The notes under the pieces are model-generated. The model searched no databases and had not been told where the DNA came from. It saw only the letters and a list, made by a program, of their open reading frames with translations. From contig JAHQIY010000027.1 of assembly GCA_019054805.1 (NCBI GenBank), forward strand, positions 310,001-374,000: 64,000 nucleotides of DNA, given 5' to 3'. Every line of letters starts with the position of its first letter. Positions within the stretch are counted from its first letter, which is position 1. The stretch is from Brachionus manjavacas. Taxonomy: Eukaryota > Rotifera > Eurotatoria > Ploima > Brachionidae. The position numbers were made by a program, and so were the translations under genes. Below, in pieces: positions 1 through 12,600 of the stretch.

Positions 1-120
1 CTATCTTTAGTCTAATGGTTGATGAATTGAAAGAGCACTGTAATTCAAGGCTAAACTAAATAAAATATCTCTAAAATAGAAAAAGGGTCTAAAACCAAAA
101 GTTTTTTTTTTGTAAGTTTT
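1..120 (+). mobile_element. Non-LTR retrotransposon fragment (ORF2 C-terminal part)
   Basis: The sequence translates brokenly to a stretch like DEIKERCNSRL followed by KKGLKPK. This is the segment after the reverse transcriptase palm in the copies at 5.3-8.0 kb and 26.9-28.0 kb. The window edge cuts its 5' side, and both frame and length are decayed. It belongs to the main LINE family of this window. Confidence 0.6.
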
Positions 121-169
121 AAGGTTAATCAAAAGGATAGTGCCCCTGTACAAAAAGACCGAATAACAC

Positions 170-780
170 TTCATTTATTCAAAATAAAATTTAAATTTAA
201 TACATTTTTAAAAAAAAAAAAGTATAAAATTTAGTTTAATTGTGTATATAATAAATTAGCTGAGAAAATTAAACAATTTAATTTTTAAATTAAAATTTTT
301 AAAATTTTTTACAAAATCTGTAAAAATTAAGTTAATATTATTAAATATTGAAAGCTTAAATTTTGAAAATTTTAACATTGATCTCTTTATCACAAAGCTA
401 TTGATTAATCTCGAATATAAATATCCAAATGTTTTTTCTCCTTGAATTGTTTTTGACATCGGTTCGATTAGATTCACACTATACCTTAAATTATAACTTA
501 AATTTCTTAAGTCATTTCTTATCAGTTGAACTTTAAGATTTTTAGGTGAGTTATGATAAAACAATATTTTATAAGAAAAAGAAAGCATTTTATTTAAAAT
601 TCTATGCTGAAAAGCATATAAATTGTACTTTTCTAAAAAATTGTTTATATCATTGTAGTTTTGAGAATCATATTTGAAATTAAACAACTCAAATATTGCA
701 AAATAATAGCTTTTAGCCAATTTGATTATTGCATCTTTTGAGAAATAACACAAAAGAAATGGGCAATAATCATAATAAGG
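170..780 (-). mobile_element. Non-LTR retrotransposon ORF2 C-terminal fragment
   Basis: An open minus-strand frame (753-256, continuing upstream to about 780) reads LPYYDYCPFLLCYFSKDAI at its start and FGYLYSRLINSF near its end. These features recur in the ORF2 C-terminus of CR1/L2/Jockey-like LINEs. There is no reverse transcriptase core, so the copy is 5'-truncated. A short A/T-rich 3' UTR follows to about 170. The assignment rests on motif recognition only. Confidence 0.5.
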
Positions 781-1190
781 CAGAGTTGTTCATCAAGTCT
801 CAAGTCTCAAGTCCAAGTCACGACATAACTTGAATTTATTTTTTCAGTTAAAAGTTAAAAAGAAAGTTGAGTTGATGTTTTATCTAATTTTATTTTTACT
901 AAATTATAGTTTATGTAAAAATTGAATTTAGATTTTTTTTCTCTAAAATCTCATTAACGTTTACAGTTTTAATTGAATCATTTTGTTAACCAAAAATAAA
1001 ATAATCTTTTGAAAAATATAAAAAACTATTAAAAAATAAATGGAAAACATCGTTGAAAATGTTACTGGGAAAGATAAATCACCCAAAAAAACTAAGAAAA
1101 ATTAAGTCAATTTTAGACTTGACTTGAAAAATCCAAAAAAATCAAGTCAAGTTTTGAATTGACTTGATTTTTTTAGACTTATGTTGATAG
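781..1190 (+). mobile_element. hAT-like remnant with AAGTC/GACTT subterminal repeats
   Basis: Clusters of AAGTC, CAAGTC and GACTTGACTT lie at 795-850 and 1105-1185. The same repeats bound the hAT remnants near 37.7-38.0 and 45.0-45.3 kb. Between them a short plus-strand frame starts at the ATG at 1040 (MENIVENVTGKDKSPKKTK) and stops after 21 codons. It looks like the residual N-terminus of a transposon protein. No transposase core is visible. Confidence 0.4.
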
Positions 1191-1239
1191 ATAGAAGAGT
1201 CTTTTTATGCTGAACAATTTTTGTTAACAATTAAAGAAA

Positions 1240-1900
1240 TACTACAAGCAAGTTTTGAAAAATTTAGATCTATTTTAAAACCTAAAAGAACTATATCAGA
1301 AAACTAAAACCAAAAGCATTAGGTAATCTTTACAAATCCTTAAAATTATCAATCTTGGATTATACTTTTCTTTCAATAAATTCATTCTCACAAACTAACC
1401 AAAAAAAAAAACAAGTAATTCAAAAATTCAGCAGTTCAATCTTTTTTGAAGCTGAAATAAGATACCCCTCCAACATTATGCACCAAGAGGCCTTCATCAA
1501 ACTGAAACTACTAATAGTCCCAAATCGTCTCTTTAAATTTAGTGAGAGATGGTTTTGAACAGGGCTGAGTAGTTCTGTTCCATTGGTCGTCAGACTGGTG
1601 GAAGAATAAAGAGAAGGTTTTGAATCAAGATATTTGAATATCCAACTCCATTGTGAAATTGCTACCTAACAATTTCTTCTTTTTTCCGGAATTATCAAAT
1701 TTCTAAACATGTCTAACCTACAGTTGTTTCAGCTTAACTTTTTTAATTTTTTTTTTCATTATTTAATCCTTTTATTTTTAATTTTATCTTGTTTAACTTT
1801 ATTTCAAATTTTTTATAATTATTATTTATTTCATTTTATATTTTTTAATCTTGAAGGAGATTAGCTTGGTAAAGATTTACAAATAAAAAATAAAAGAATA
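1240..1900 (+). mobile_element. Non-LTR retrotransposon 3' end with hairpin tail
   Basis: Plus-strand reading gives IQKFSSSIFFEAEIRYPSN and HQEAFIKLKLLIVPNRLF. These parallel IQNSAVRSILKLKYDTPSN and HHEAYNKVKLLAVSNRLF in the copy at 27.6-27.7 kb. The fragment ends at 1852-1897 with a decayed version of the family tail (GAAGGAG..TTAGCT hairpin, then an AAATAAA-rich tract). It is 5'-truncated and frameshifted. Confidence 0.7.
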
Positions 1901-2159
1901 TGCTTGTTTCCATATAATATTTTTAGATAGCAGAAGTATTTTTATCACACAAGAGTTTTTTTACTAAGAAGTCAGATGAGTTTTTTAAGAATGCAAAGGG
2001 AAATTTTAAAAAAATGATGATTTTTGGTGATAAAAAAATTCTAAGACAATTTTTTTCAAATTAACGAATTTCTCAAAATAAATTATTTGCTATATAAATC
2101 AACTAAAAATTATTGATTCAATAAATTTTAAAAAAATTAGTTTTTTTTAATTTAATTAA

Positions 2160-2440
2160 ATTAATTATTTACGAGAACTGAACAACGAATTAGAGCAAAT
2201 AAGCGATGATGAATTCGGTTATGTTCAGCCGCCATTAGAAGATTTGGTTTGCGAAGATAATGAGCCAGCTTCTAGCTTCTAATCTAGTTGAATCAATAAA
2301 AAGAACCGGAACGAAAATTATTAAAAAAGACCTCGCGAAGAAGAAAGTTCGAGTACAAATTTTGTGAGGTCTAGAGGGAGATTTCTGATGTGCCAAAACG
2401 AAAATGACAAAAAAACGAGATAACAAAAGCTCAACAACTT
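2160..2440 (+). pseudogene. Acidic coding remnant, unidentified
   Basis: A short plus-strand frame reads NNELEQISDDEFGYVQPPLE and then a Lys-rich stretch before stopping. Composition is more gene-like than the surroundings, but there is no start, no domain and no flanking repeat to define a unit. It is probably part of a transposon-encoded protein. The minus-strand ORF over the same bases is a shadow. Confidence 0.25.
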
Positions 2441-3090
2441 GTTGCCAATGCGCAAGTTAATTTTCCTGGTCAATGGAAAGTATCTAAAGCCACCAAGATA
2501 CCCAAAACAAGAAATGATCTATCCAACCCAGCAAATTATCGACCCATAAGTGGAACTAGCTGTTTAGGTAAACTAATTGAGCGTATTGTTGCTAATAGTA
2601 TAAATTTAAATCTTTATTGAGGCTAATAATTTATTAAGACAAGAACATTCCGGCTTTAGAAAACATAGAAGAACTATTGATATTATTTAGTTAGATCATT
2701 TTTGTGAAACCGAAAATTTTGCGTCTCAATAAATGATCATCTGACAGTTATGTCTCCCATACTAGCTGGTGCCCATTATATCATATGCCCTTTTTTATTT
2801 AGCATATTTATTAATGAAATTCCTCTAGGAACTGAATTTAATCATAGCCAGTCACTTCTTTTTGCAGATGGCTCAGCAACTTTTTTTATTTTCAAAAAAA
2901 CTTGGGCATCTTCTAAATCAAATAAACTTTTATTTAGAATCAATTTAAGCCTGGTCTTGTAAATGGAAAATAAAGATATCTGCAAGTAAATGTAACTTTA
3001 TTTGTTTCTCCAGAAACTTCCGGTCTAATCCAAATATTAAGTTAAAGTCTGAACTATTCACTACCACTAATTGCCAAATTGGTAGATGAA
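2440..3090 (+). mobile_element. Degenerate non-LTR reverse transcriptase fragment
   Basis: Frames broken by stops and shifts read NPANYRPISGTSCLGKLIER, HSGFRKHRRT, FLFSIFINEIP and SLLFADGSATFFIF. These are reverse transcriptase blocks in order. The catalytic FADD has decayed to FADG. The block usually holding the PQG motif is also lost (SPILAG). This is a dead, diverged relative of the 5.3-8.0 kb copy. Confidence 0.75.
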
Positions 3091-3289
3091 TACAACTGAG
3101 GTTTTACATCTAGATTTGTGAGAATATCGACACCCTCATGTGGATGCTTCTTTGTTATTTACAATTTCAATACTTAAAATTGATTTTTTTTTTTAGATAT
3201 TTTTTTCTTTAATTTTGACTTTGGTTTCAATTTAAAAAAACTAATATATCAAAGTATAGACAAGAAAAAAGTATGTATTCGATTGACTG

Positions 3290-3675
3290 CAAGCCGAGAA
3301 CTATGAACCCTAAAACAGTCGCCTTTATCTATAAACAATTTTGTCAATCAATCCTGAGATACTCAATGGATTTAGTTTTTTAACAAACAATAAATTGAAA
3401 GAACTTGATACTCGACAAAATATCCTAATAAAAAACACGATTGGTATTAGTAAATACTCACAGACAAGACCATTGTATATTGCTATCAATCTGGAATTTG
3501 TTTCTCAAATTTTTATGAAACATAGATTATTTTTTCTAGGACAAATTTTGAACAATGATTTGAGTAGGAAACTCTTTATGGAGATTAAGAAAATGCCTGT
3601 AATTACTTAGAGAAATGATACTTCGTTTGGCAGACAATTGAGAACATTGGAACACAGATTAGTGTTGAATGCCTA
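3290..3675 (+). mobile_element. Non-LTR ORF2 C-terminal fragment
   Basis: An open frame at 3341-3610 includes LDTRQNILIKNTIGISKYSQ and FMKHRLFFLGQILNND. The minus-strand ORF at 11515-11246 has the same layout ([20 protein letters not shown]). Both are C-terminal LINE ORF2 segments. This defines a second LINE family, separate from the one with the GAAGGAGC tail. The copy is truncated at both ends. Confidence 0.5.
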
Positions 3676-4070
3676 AAATATTTTATTTATTTATTCAATG
3701 AACGCCTTGTAGGCGATGTAAAAATAAAAAAAAAAAAAAAAAATAATAAAATAAAGTAATCAAACAATTAGGACAAAAATAATTGTAAGACAAATGAAGA
3801 GTACTTTTCCATATCGAATTTTAAATGTTCATAAATACATAATTTTTTTTTTTTTCTTTAATTTTCTAAATTATTATTCAAGTTTTTAGTTAGTAAAGTT
3901 TCTATTTTCTAGTTTATGTTTTCTTTTTTTTTCCATTTTCTATTTTCTGTTTTCTTTTTTTTTTTTTTTTTTTTTTTTTGACCTCACCACTCAAGGACTC
4001 AAATCACGATCAAATCGAACTAGGAGAACAATAAGCAAACAATTCTATAAAAAATATAAAAAAAAAAGTC
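3676..4070 (-). mobile_element. 3' tail region of a second non-LTR family (reverse orientation)
   Basis: TTCAATGAACGCCTTGTAGG at about 3694 matches TTCAATGAACGCCTTGAAGG at 10871. It contains a small GCCT..AGGC hairpin and sits against a TTTATTTATT tract, as expected for the reverse complement of an AAATAAA-tailed 3' end. A long T tract (about 3955-3979) and a CGAACTAGGAG motif follow. The same T tract and motif occur in the minus-strand LINE at 28.1-28.3 kb. Confidence 0.45.
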
Positions 4071-5270
4071 TTACTCGAATTTATAAATGAGCTGTTCACG
4101 CGCCAAAACAGCGGCTTAATTGACTCAGTTAAGTTTTTTGTTCATAAAATTAGAATTTCATTAGATAGTATTTTAACTTTTTACTTTTATTTTGACTACT
4201 TGAATCTTTTACTTAAGCCTGCAATTTCTTAATTATTTAGATTTTTTTCTTTTTAACTCCTCTTTTATGTAATCTAGACTTTAAAATTTTAAAGTTTAAA
4301 TGGATTAATTAATTATTTATGAAAATTAAGGCGATTTGTAAATCATATTTTATTTTATTTTTTTAATTCTAATTTGTATTTTAGTGTTTCTTTTTCAATT
4401 TGCATATGAGGCTTTAAAAATTTTAAAATAAATAATAAATAAATAGAAGACAAAAAATAAAGAAATATATAAAATGTAGAAAAAGTAAATGTCGAAAAAA
4501 TATAGAAAATAAAAAGGATTTATTTGAAAGGAATAAAAATATAAAAAAAAAATTGCTTATTTTAATGAAATTTTTTTTATTCATTTTATGTTAATTAAGT
4601 CTAAATTTTGTTTAAAAAAGACTTTAAAATCATATAACTGGCTTTATTTAAAAATTCTGAAGGAGCATTAGCTCGGTACAGATAAACAAATAAATAATAA
4701 AATTTATTTAAAAAGAAATAAACTATTAAAAAGAAAAAGTTTTGTTTGTAAAGATCATTCAGAAAAAATGAATACAATTGCTTGTAAAAATTGTGTTTTA
4801 AATAAATTAAAATTTATCATTTTTTTATTTTTTTTAACTTGAATTGTATTTTTTTAATAAAAGTATTTTAAAACAAAAATAATTTTCTCTGGGTCAAAAA
4901 TTACCCATTGTCGTCAACAACGTTATTTTTTCTATTTTCGACGGATTAGATAAGAGTTAGAGATGTTTCAGTTTTTAACAAAAGATAAACTATCAAATGA
5001 TTATATTAAAAGATACATCTTGTTTGATTTTTTATTTTTCTAAAAGATTTTATTTAAAGATGTAAAACGCGAAAATTAACTCATATAACAAATTATCTAA
5101 TTCAATAATCACAATATCTAACTCTGTAACAAAAAAAAAAACAAAATTTTGAGCAAGCTTTATCGAAAAAAAATTATCTTAATTAGTAAAAAAATAAATG
5201 ATTTGATATCAAATTGACATTTTTAGTTTGAATTTTTTTTTTAAACATTTAGTGCTCTTATTTTAGCTTT
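4071..5270. other. AT-rich interval with an isolated LINE 3' tail
   Basis: I see no gene here. The only recognisable unit is a plus-strand LINE tail at about 4659-4702 (GAAGGAGCATTAGCTCGGTA, then AAATAAATAATAAA). The rest is homopolymer-rich DNA without open frames of note. Confidence 0.6.
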
Positions 5271-5284
5271 TATCCTTGATTAAG

Positions 5285-8030
5285 AAGCCTAATGTCTCTG
5301 ATTTAAAATGAAAGATAAGGCTAACAAAAATTTTAAATCAACAAAGCTAAAATTATGGAAGACCTGAACAAATTAAAGGTCTCTGAATTACAAGAGCACT
5401 GGAATCTAATTTAAATTACTATAACCGAGCAGACCTTAACGCCAGGACGAAGCAAATAGGCTGTTTAGGAGAAAATGAAAACGGCTCATTGTTAGAAAAA
5501 ATAATCAATGAATTAGATTTTTCAGTGATTAACGACAAATGTCCTACATATAATATTTTTAATAGGAATTACTATGAAATTCTTGACATTTTTTTAGTTT
5601 CTTCTTCATTAATAGATAAAGTTACTGATTTTTGTGTTCTCAATAGTCAAGATATGACTAATGATCATTTTCCAATTGAAGCATCTATTTCCATTGACTA
5701 CTTAATTAAAAGCAAATCTACAATTAGGAAATTCAACTATAAGAAAGCAAACTGGCAACTTTTTAGAGACACCTTAAATGAAGATAGAGATTACCTTAGT
5801 GAAAACACACTTTCAATAGATGAGCTGAATAACAAAATTACAAAAAAAAATCATTTCTGCTGCACATAAATGCATACCTTATCAATCAGAGAAAATATAC
5901 AAAACGAGTCTACCACCAGATACAGTTATGCTGATTAAAGAACGTAGAAAAATTAGAAGAAACTTTCAAAGAACTCGTTGTCCATTACTTAAGAAAAGAT
6001 TTAATCACTTAACCTCAGAGTTAAAAATCTCATTAAGAAAATTCTGGAATCAAAATTGGTTTGATTTCATTCAGAAAATGGGGAAAAATCCACTTTCAAG
6101 CAGGCCTTTTTGGAAAAAAATAAAAAAATTTAGAACACATAAAGGATCAAAATTAATTCCAAATTTGATCTCAAATAACAAGGAATTAAAAACTAATAAG
6201 GAAAAAGGAAAATGCTTCGGAGATATATTATCTTCAACATTTATTCCTCACTCTGATTTAATAGATACTGAAAAAGATAATGAAATAATTAGCTTTAATT
6301 TTGAATACCTCAAAAATTACAATCAGTGTAATTTCAATGATCCTATTTGCCCAAACGAACTTATACTGGCTTTAAAAAGACTGAAGACTGAAGCGGCCTC
6401 AGGACCTGACCAAATACATAATCTAATGCTTAAAAATTTACCAAGAAATTCCTTAATAGAAATCGCAAAACTTTTTAACTTATCTATGCGACATGGTATT
6501 ATTCCAAAATCATGGAAAACTGCGACCATAACTATGATTCAAAAAAATGCATCTTCTCCACAAAATCCTTCAAACTTTAGACTAATCAGTATAACAAGTT
6601 GCCTAGGAAAGTTACTTGAGCGTATAATCTACACAAGACTCTACAATTTTTTAGAAAAAAATTTATTACTTATCCAGGAACAATCAGGATTTAGGAAACA
6701 TCGGAGAACCTCCGATAATCTTAACTTTTTGATTCAAAAAATTGTCATTTAATAGAAAGAAAAGAGTTTGTTCTCTTTTCTTTGATATTTCTAAAGCCTT
6801 TGATAGGGTCTGGCACGAAGGTTTAATTTATAAATTAATAAAAATAAATCCACCACAATACTTAATTAACTGGATTAGATGCTTCTTAGACTCAATACAT
6901 TTAGGGTGAATGTGAATGACTACTTGAGCGTTGAATATCAAATAACAGGTGTTCCTCAAGGCTCAGTTATTAGTCCTCTTTTATTTAGCATTTATATTAA
7001 TGATATCCCTAAAAGAAACAAAACAAATAATGAATACTCTCTTTTTTTGCAGATGATCTAGTTACTATTTTTATTTACAACAAAAAGGGGCATCTTGAAA
7101 ATAAGATAAATAAATACACCAACGAGCTAGAACAATGGCTAATTAAGTGGAAAATGAAGATTTTAGTTGAAAAGTTGTGTTCAGTAGTATTCTCTAAGTA
7201 CAAGAAAGAAAGTGATAATCTTAACTTAAAAATTTATGGAGATAGAATAAAAAGCCAAAAAGAAGTTTCTAGGTATTAAATTTGATTCTATATTAAATTT
7301 TAATACACTGGTTGACGAAATAAAAGAACGTTGCAATACAAGGCTAAAACTAATTAAGATTCTGTCAAACAAAAAATGGGGTCTTAATCAAAAAACGATG
7401 GGAAATCTTTAGTTGGTTCAATTCTAGACTATTCGTTTCTTTGCTTGAATTCATTTTCAGAAAATAATATCAAAAAGTTACAAGCAATTCAGAATACAGC
7501 AGTAAGATCTATCCTTAAGTTAAAAATTTGATACTCCCTCCAACATCGTGCATCATGAAGCTTTTAATAAACTTAAATTACTAACAGTCTCGAATTGGCT
7601 TTTTGAGTTGAGTGAGAGATATGTTGGGACAGGACTGGGTCATTCTATTCCATTAGTTTTAAGACTAGTGGAGGAATACAAAGAAGGTTTCGAATCAAGA
7701 TATATTGAATACCCTACTCCATTGTGTAATTGCTACCTTATTATATCTTCTTTTTTTCTTGAAACTTGAACTATTTAAACATATGCCACATGTAACAATC
7801 TTTTCCAATTTATGTCTTTTCAACTTTCATTTTTTTAGCTTATTTTCTCTATTTTGATTTTTTTTTTATCTAATTTTATTAACTTTAATTTTATTTTTAT
7901 TTTATTTTATTATTTTATTTTATTTTTTTATTTTATTTTTTTATTTTATTTTTTTATTTTATTTTTAACTTATTCTGAAGGAGCTCTAGCTCGCTACAGA
8001 AAACAAATAAATAAATAATAAATTGTTGTT
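5285..8030 (+). mobile_element. Most complete non-LTR retrotransposon copy (APE endonuclease + RT)
   Basis: This is a LINE of the CR1/L2/Jockey type. It holds a partial APE-like endonuclease (about 5410-5870: [13 protein letters not shown], and NDHFPIEASISID with the C-terminal NDH). Next come the linker and reverse transcriptase (5928-7260: SCLGKLLERIIYTRL, SGFRKHRRT, SKAFDRVWHEGL, GVPQGSVISPLLFSIYINDI, then the split FADD block near 7050). The ORF2 C-terminus reaches about 7770. Frameshifts near 5850, 6750 and 7050 break it. It ends at 7975-8028 with the GAAGGAGC..AGCTC hairpin and an AAATAAATAAATAA tail. The 5' half of the endonuclease and all of ORF1 are missing. The minus-strand LINE at 61.5-62.9 kb supplies those parts. 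Confidence 0.85.
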
Positions 8031-8034
8031 AAAT

Positions 8035-8580
8035 GATTTTAATGTCAAAAATGAAATAAGAATTTAAATGTCAAAAATGAAAAAAGAATTTTATGTTAAA
8101 ATTTTCTGATGTTAAAAGCTAGAGTAAATAAAGATAATTAAAAATTTGTATTTTTTGTAGATTTTATTAAAAAAATTAATTAAGCAAGGCCAAAAAAAAA
8201 TTAATTAATTAATTAATTAAATTTAGTTTTTTATTGTTTAAAAAAGTTAATTTTGTTCAAGTTTTAAGTAAAAATTTAATTTTTATCAAACGAATGCTGA
8301 TTTCAAAACAATTTCGGACTTCTATTAATTCAAAGCTTTTTTTTTAATCCGAAAGGAAGCGGTCAATTAGTCTTTTTTAATTAGGCAAATTAAAATAGAA
8401 TAGCATCATTTTTTAACATTAGATTATTAATTAAAATTTAGCAATACTTTCCTTATTTAGCAAATAACATTTAATTCCTTATTTAATTTTTAACGTTAGA
8501 TTCCTTAATTAAGATTTGACATTAAACTCACTGACATTAATTTTTTGACATTAAAATAATTTAACATTAATTTACAGTAA
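8035..8580. mobile_element. Small inverted-repeat element with TGACATTA/TAATGTCA motifs
   Basis: The left side carries repeated AATGTCAAAAATGAA and ATGTTAAAA. The right side (about 8410-8575) carries repeated TTTGACATTAA, TAACATTA and ACATTAATT in the opposite sense. No protein-coding capacity is visible. It lies between a LINE tail and a MULE remnant and may be that MULE's terminal region. Exact ends cannot be fixed. Confidence 0.35.
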
Positions 8581-8945
8581 ATCCAAAAGCGCAATTGATT
8601 GAGCGAATCAATAAAGTACGAAGAATTGACCCAACTGAACAAGAAAATAGTTCGAAGCAACACTCAAGAAATTAAAAAAAAGCTAAAGCAAGAGATCGCG
8701 GGTAGATTTTAAAGATTTTAAAGAACTTTCTAAAAAAATTTGGATTGTTGAGCTTAATAAGCAAAGTTGGTTAAAAAGCTGCTGTTCTTGCTATTTTTTT
8801 TCCAAAGAATTAATTTGTAAACACATCATTTTTTTGCAATTCGTTTAAATCTATGCAATGTACCGATTCAAGCTAAAAGTATTCCTTTGCATTCCAAAAT
8901 AAAAAGAGGTCGTATTCCGAAAGCAAAAGAAGCTTTGGTGCGACA
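8580..8945 (+). pseudogene. MULE transposase remnant: SWIM zinc finger and AT-hook tail
   Basis: Plus-strand reading gives WLKSCCSCYFFSKELICKH, the CxCx(n)CxH pattern of a SWIM finger. After a frameshift comes a basic tail, KIKRGRIPKAKEALVR. The same order (SWIM finger, short spacer, RGRP-type AT-hook) is seen at 29785-30264 and, in part, at 52060 and 32820. SWIM fingers near the C-terminus are typical of Mutator-like (MULE) transposases. The upstream catalytic region is not recognisable. Confidence 0.55.
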
Positions 8946-9656
8946 TCTTTTTTTTTTTGCTTTTAATAATTTTTTTTATTTTGTTAAAAAATAATTTTTT
9001 TTGTCTCAAACTTATTTTTTTGTTACACACCAATAAAAATAAAAAAAATATTTTTTTTTGTCTTATTAATTATCTATTTTGTTATTTTTATAATTTTTTT
9101 TGTTACACGAGTTAGCTTTTTTGATATGCAATAAATGCTTGCCACTTCAAAACAGCTCTTTTTCTAGACATTTTGCACAGATCTAATTTTATACAATTTT
9201 TTATATTTTTGTTGCCAAAAATCCAAGTTCATTCCACATGCCTTATCTTAATAAATTAACTTCTAAATCTATTCTAATCTTGTTCTTTTTTGTTCTTGTG
9301 TAATAGAAATTATTCGTGCAAATTTTGAGCAAAATTTTGCAACGGCTTACTTGAAAAAAGGGAGCACATAATCAAGCGCTTAACTATTGCATTCATTTGG
9401 ACCGCTTGAAATTATGCTCAAAAATTTGCAATCAATTATTCTCCATGCATATACTAGAAAGGATACAGGGGACTTTTCATTTTTCTCTCTCTCTCTCTCA
9501 TTCTCTTTGTGCATTATGCTGATGAATAATTTTGAACAAAACAAAATTTGCTTGCTAACAAAAAATTAACAAAAAATATTTGTTTCAAAAAAAAAATTTC
9601 TGTGTTTTCTTGAAGCTGCTGGCCGGCGATCTAACCGCTCTTTCTGCCTAGAACAA
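8946..9656. other. Upstream region of the Ariadne gene
   Basis: No coding potential is supported. There is a (CT)n tract at about 9484-9500. A pyrimidine-rich acceptor-like site TTTCTGCCTAG ends at 9651, five bases before the Ariadne ATG. The region presumably contains the promoter, but I cannot point to a defined element. Confidence 0.4.
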
Positions 9657-12600
9657 ATGGACGACAATCGAGCCAAGCGAGCCGTGTGCAAACACGAGCC
9701 GGACGAGGAGGAGGACGACGACGACTTTTATCTGAACAACGACGACGACTACGACCAGGACGAGGACGACTACGACGACTACATGGACGACGCCGACGAC
9801 ACCGACCCCTCGAGCCAACTCAAGTACGAACAAACGCCGTCCGTCGACATCCTCGGCCACAACTCGGCCAGCCTCCAGAGCTCTTCGTATCCGTCGTACC
9901 AGCCCAACCAGATGAGCACCAGCAACCAGCTGTCCAAGTCGCTGACCAAGCGGCAAGTCGAACTCGATGACGAGTTCAAGTACGAGATCTTGACGCCTGA
10001 TAAAATAGTCGAGTACATGGCCGAGTGCATCAAGGACGTGAACAGCATTCTCGAGCTCAATCCCACCGTCACCCGCGCCCTCCTCCACCACTTTCGCTGG
10101 GACAAGGAGAAATTGATGGAGCGCTTCTACGACAGCGACCAGGACAGGCTGTTCCGCGAGGCCCATGTTGTCAACCCGGCCCGGATTAACAAAAGAGTGA
10201 GACACTTGATTTTCTTAATTTATTTAATTTAAATTAAAAAAATTTTTTTTTTTGCAAGGTGACCGGCACTCAGAGTCGATCTGGACGCTCCAGGGACTAC
10301 TCTTGCGAAATTTGCTTTTGCCAATATTCCGAAGATGTAGGCTTGACTGATTTTTGGTGCACAATTTTCTAATTTGCTTTGTTTAGAACATGTCCGGGCT
10401 CGAGTGTGGACACAAGTTTTGCAAACTGTGTTGGCGAGAGTACTTGACTACCAAGATCATCGACGAAGGAATGGGACAGGTAAAAAGAATTTTTGCTTTT
10501 TTTTTCCTCAAACTTTTTTGCCCAAAAATTTTTTTTAAATTCAACTAAATATTAATTAATAATTTTAATTTTATTTCAATTTTTTTTTCAAATTGAAATA
10601 GACATTTGAATATCCATTTTACACTTGAGTAAAAAATTCAGTTTGTTATATACAAAAAAATGATTAAGATTATTCGGCATAGAAGATTCTATTAAATAAA
10701 AATGGAATTTTATCGAGCCGGTTAGTCCGGATTTGCTGAATTCAGAGCACCATGCAATCAAAAGAACCATTTATGTGAGTCAGATCTTCTACTTTGGATA
10801 ACTGTTTAATAAAAGAAGTATTCTCTCTATCAAATATCTTGTAATCTTTCCTTTATTATTATTATTTATTTCAATGAACGCCTTGAAGGAGATGTAAACA
10901 AAACAAAAAAAAATTAAAAAATGAATGTAATAAAAAAGACCAAGTTAAAGTGTTTTCTAAAAAATTAAATGAAATATCTAATTTTAATTTGAAATGTTAA
11001 ATTTTTAATTTAAATAATTATTATTCATTTTGTGCTCTATATTTTTTTGTTTTTATAAAATAGAATCTATTTTAATATGATTTGAGGAGTAGTTCTAGGA
11101 TTTTTCTGTTTTTCTCACTCGATTCTCTAAAAAGGTACCTTGTCGACTCCATCGTTCCATCTTTGCTTTCTTCTTTGTTAAGCATGTTTTCAAGCTTTAT
11201 CCTTTCACTTGCTTTGGCTGCCATATTTCCTACATTTTCTTTCCTTTAGTATGCAAATACGTGTTTACATAACTGGTTATTGAATTTGTTTGACAACGAA
11301 TATTTTTTGCTTATAATTGACTCCAATTTTAGTGCTCTGTTCAAAGGTTTTGTTTTTGTAAAGTTAGTGAGTCCAATAAATCGTTTTTTTAAAATATTTT
11401 GCCGTATATCAAATTCCTTTGAACTCTTTTCATTAATAAAGATATTATCTAAATGATGTTTAAAGATTGATTGAGAGAACTGTTTGAATAAGAAAGCAGT
11501 AGTTTTGGTTTGCATCCAGCACTCTTAAAAGAGTAAAAATAAAAACTCTTTTCAAAACTAACTTTTATTGATACAATTAAATATAATTATTTATCATCAC
11601 AATTTTTAAAATCTATGCCAAGTGAGCCACCTCTAATAAATCTTTTTCCTCCGATTTGGTACTTATTTCCAAGTACTTTAAAATTAAAGCCTCAAAAATT
11701 ACAGCAAATATCAACCAACTTAAAAAAAAATCTAAAGACTAATCTGACTAGTAATGATGGTAAATCTGATTCAATTAGGTTATATCTTGGCAATTTAAAA
11801 TTTAAACATTACAGAACTCTCTTAAATGAGCTAATTTAAAATAAAAGAAATTCTATAATTTTGGTCCAAGTTTTCATTCCTTTTTCTTTTCTTGAACTAA
11901 CTGCTTTTTTATTTTAAAATATTATATTTAGGTAATAATTTTTTCATTTAAAAAAAAACACAAAAAATTTTTTTTTTTTTCTTCCTACTTCTCCTTAATG
12001 GAGGTTAATTCATTTCAATAATAATAATTTTCCACGAAATCATTTATTGATTTTTGATTTCCAATAGGTAGGCCAAGATAGATCAAACTTTGAACTTTTG
12101 GAATCGTAGAACCATCTAATTTAAAATCTGTTTTAAAACTTAATATTTAATCGATTTTAATTCCGAAGCAAAATTAAGACAAATTTAAGTGCATGATCAA
12201 ATCTAAATTTCAAATAAATATTTTTGGTTTTTTATTTTAAAAAAAAAAATTATTTTTTATCAATTTTTTAAATACTAAATGACTTAGCTTTATTAAACAT
12301 GATTTGTTTATCTTTAATTAGCAAGAAATCTTAATTAAACTTTGTTTCGCTGTAAAATATTTTAGTTAATAAGCCATAATTTGGATGTTTTAATGTTGAT
12401 TTTAAATTTGTCTTTAAAATTTTCAAATAAAGATTTTAGAAAAATCAATTAAAGATCAATTAGAAAAATTAAGGTTTTTTTTTAATAAAAATATAATAAA
12501 AGTTTATTTCATCATTATTATTTAAGTTTGATCATGAACTTCAAAGTGCCAAAATTACAAATTTTAGGCTTTTTTTTTAATCTTTTTCTTAAACTTGTTA

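Noticed and set aside
5928-6752. LINE ORF considered as a host gene
   Set aside because: It contains consecutive reverse transcriptase blocks and is embedded in a copy with an endonuclease and the LINE tail.
9648-10205. Minus-strand 185-codon ORF rich in Val/Leu
   Set aside because: It is the antisense of the Asp-rich Ariadne exon 1 (GAC/GAG codons read backwards as GTC/CTC). No domain and no splice support.
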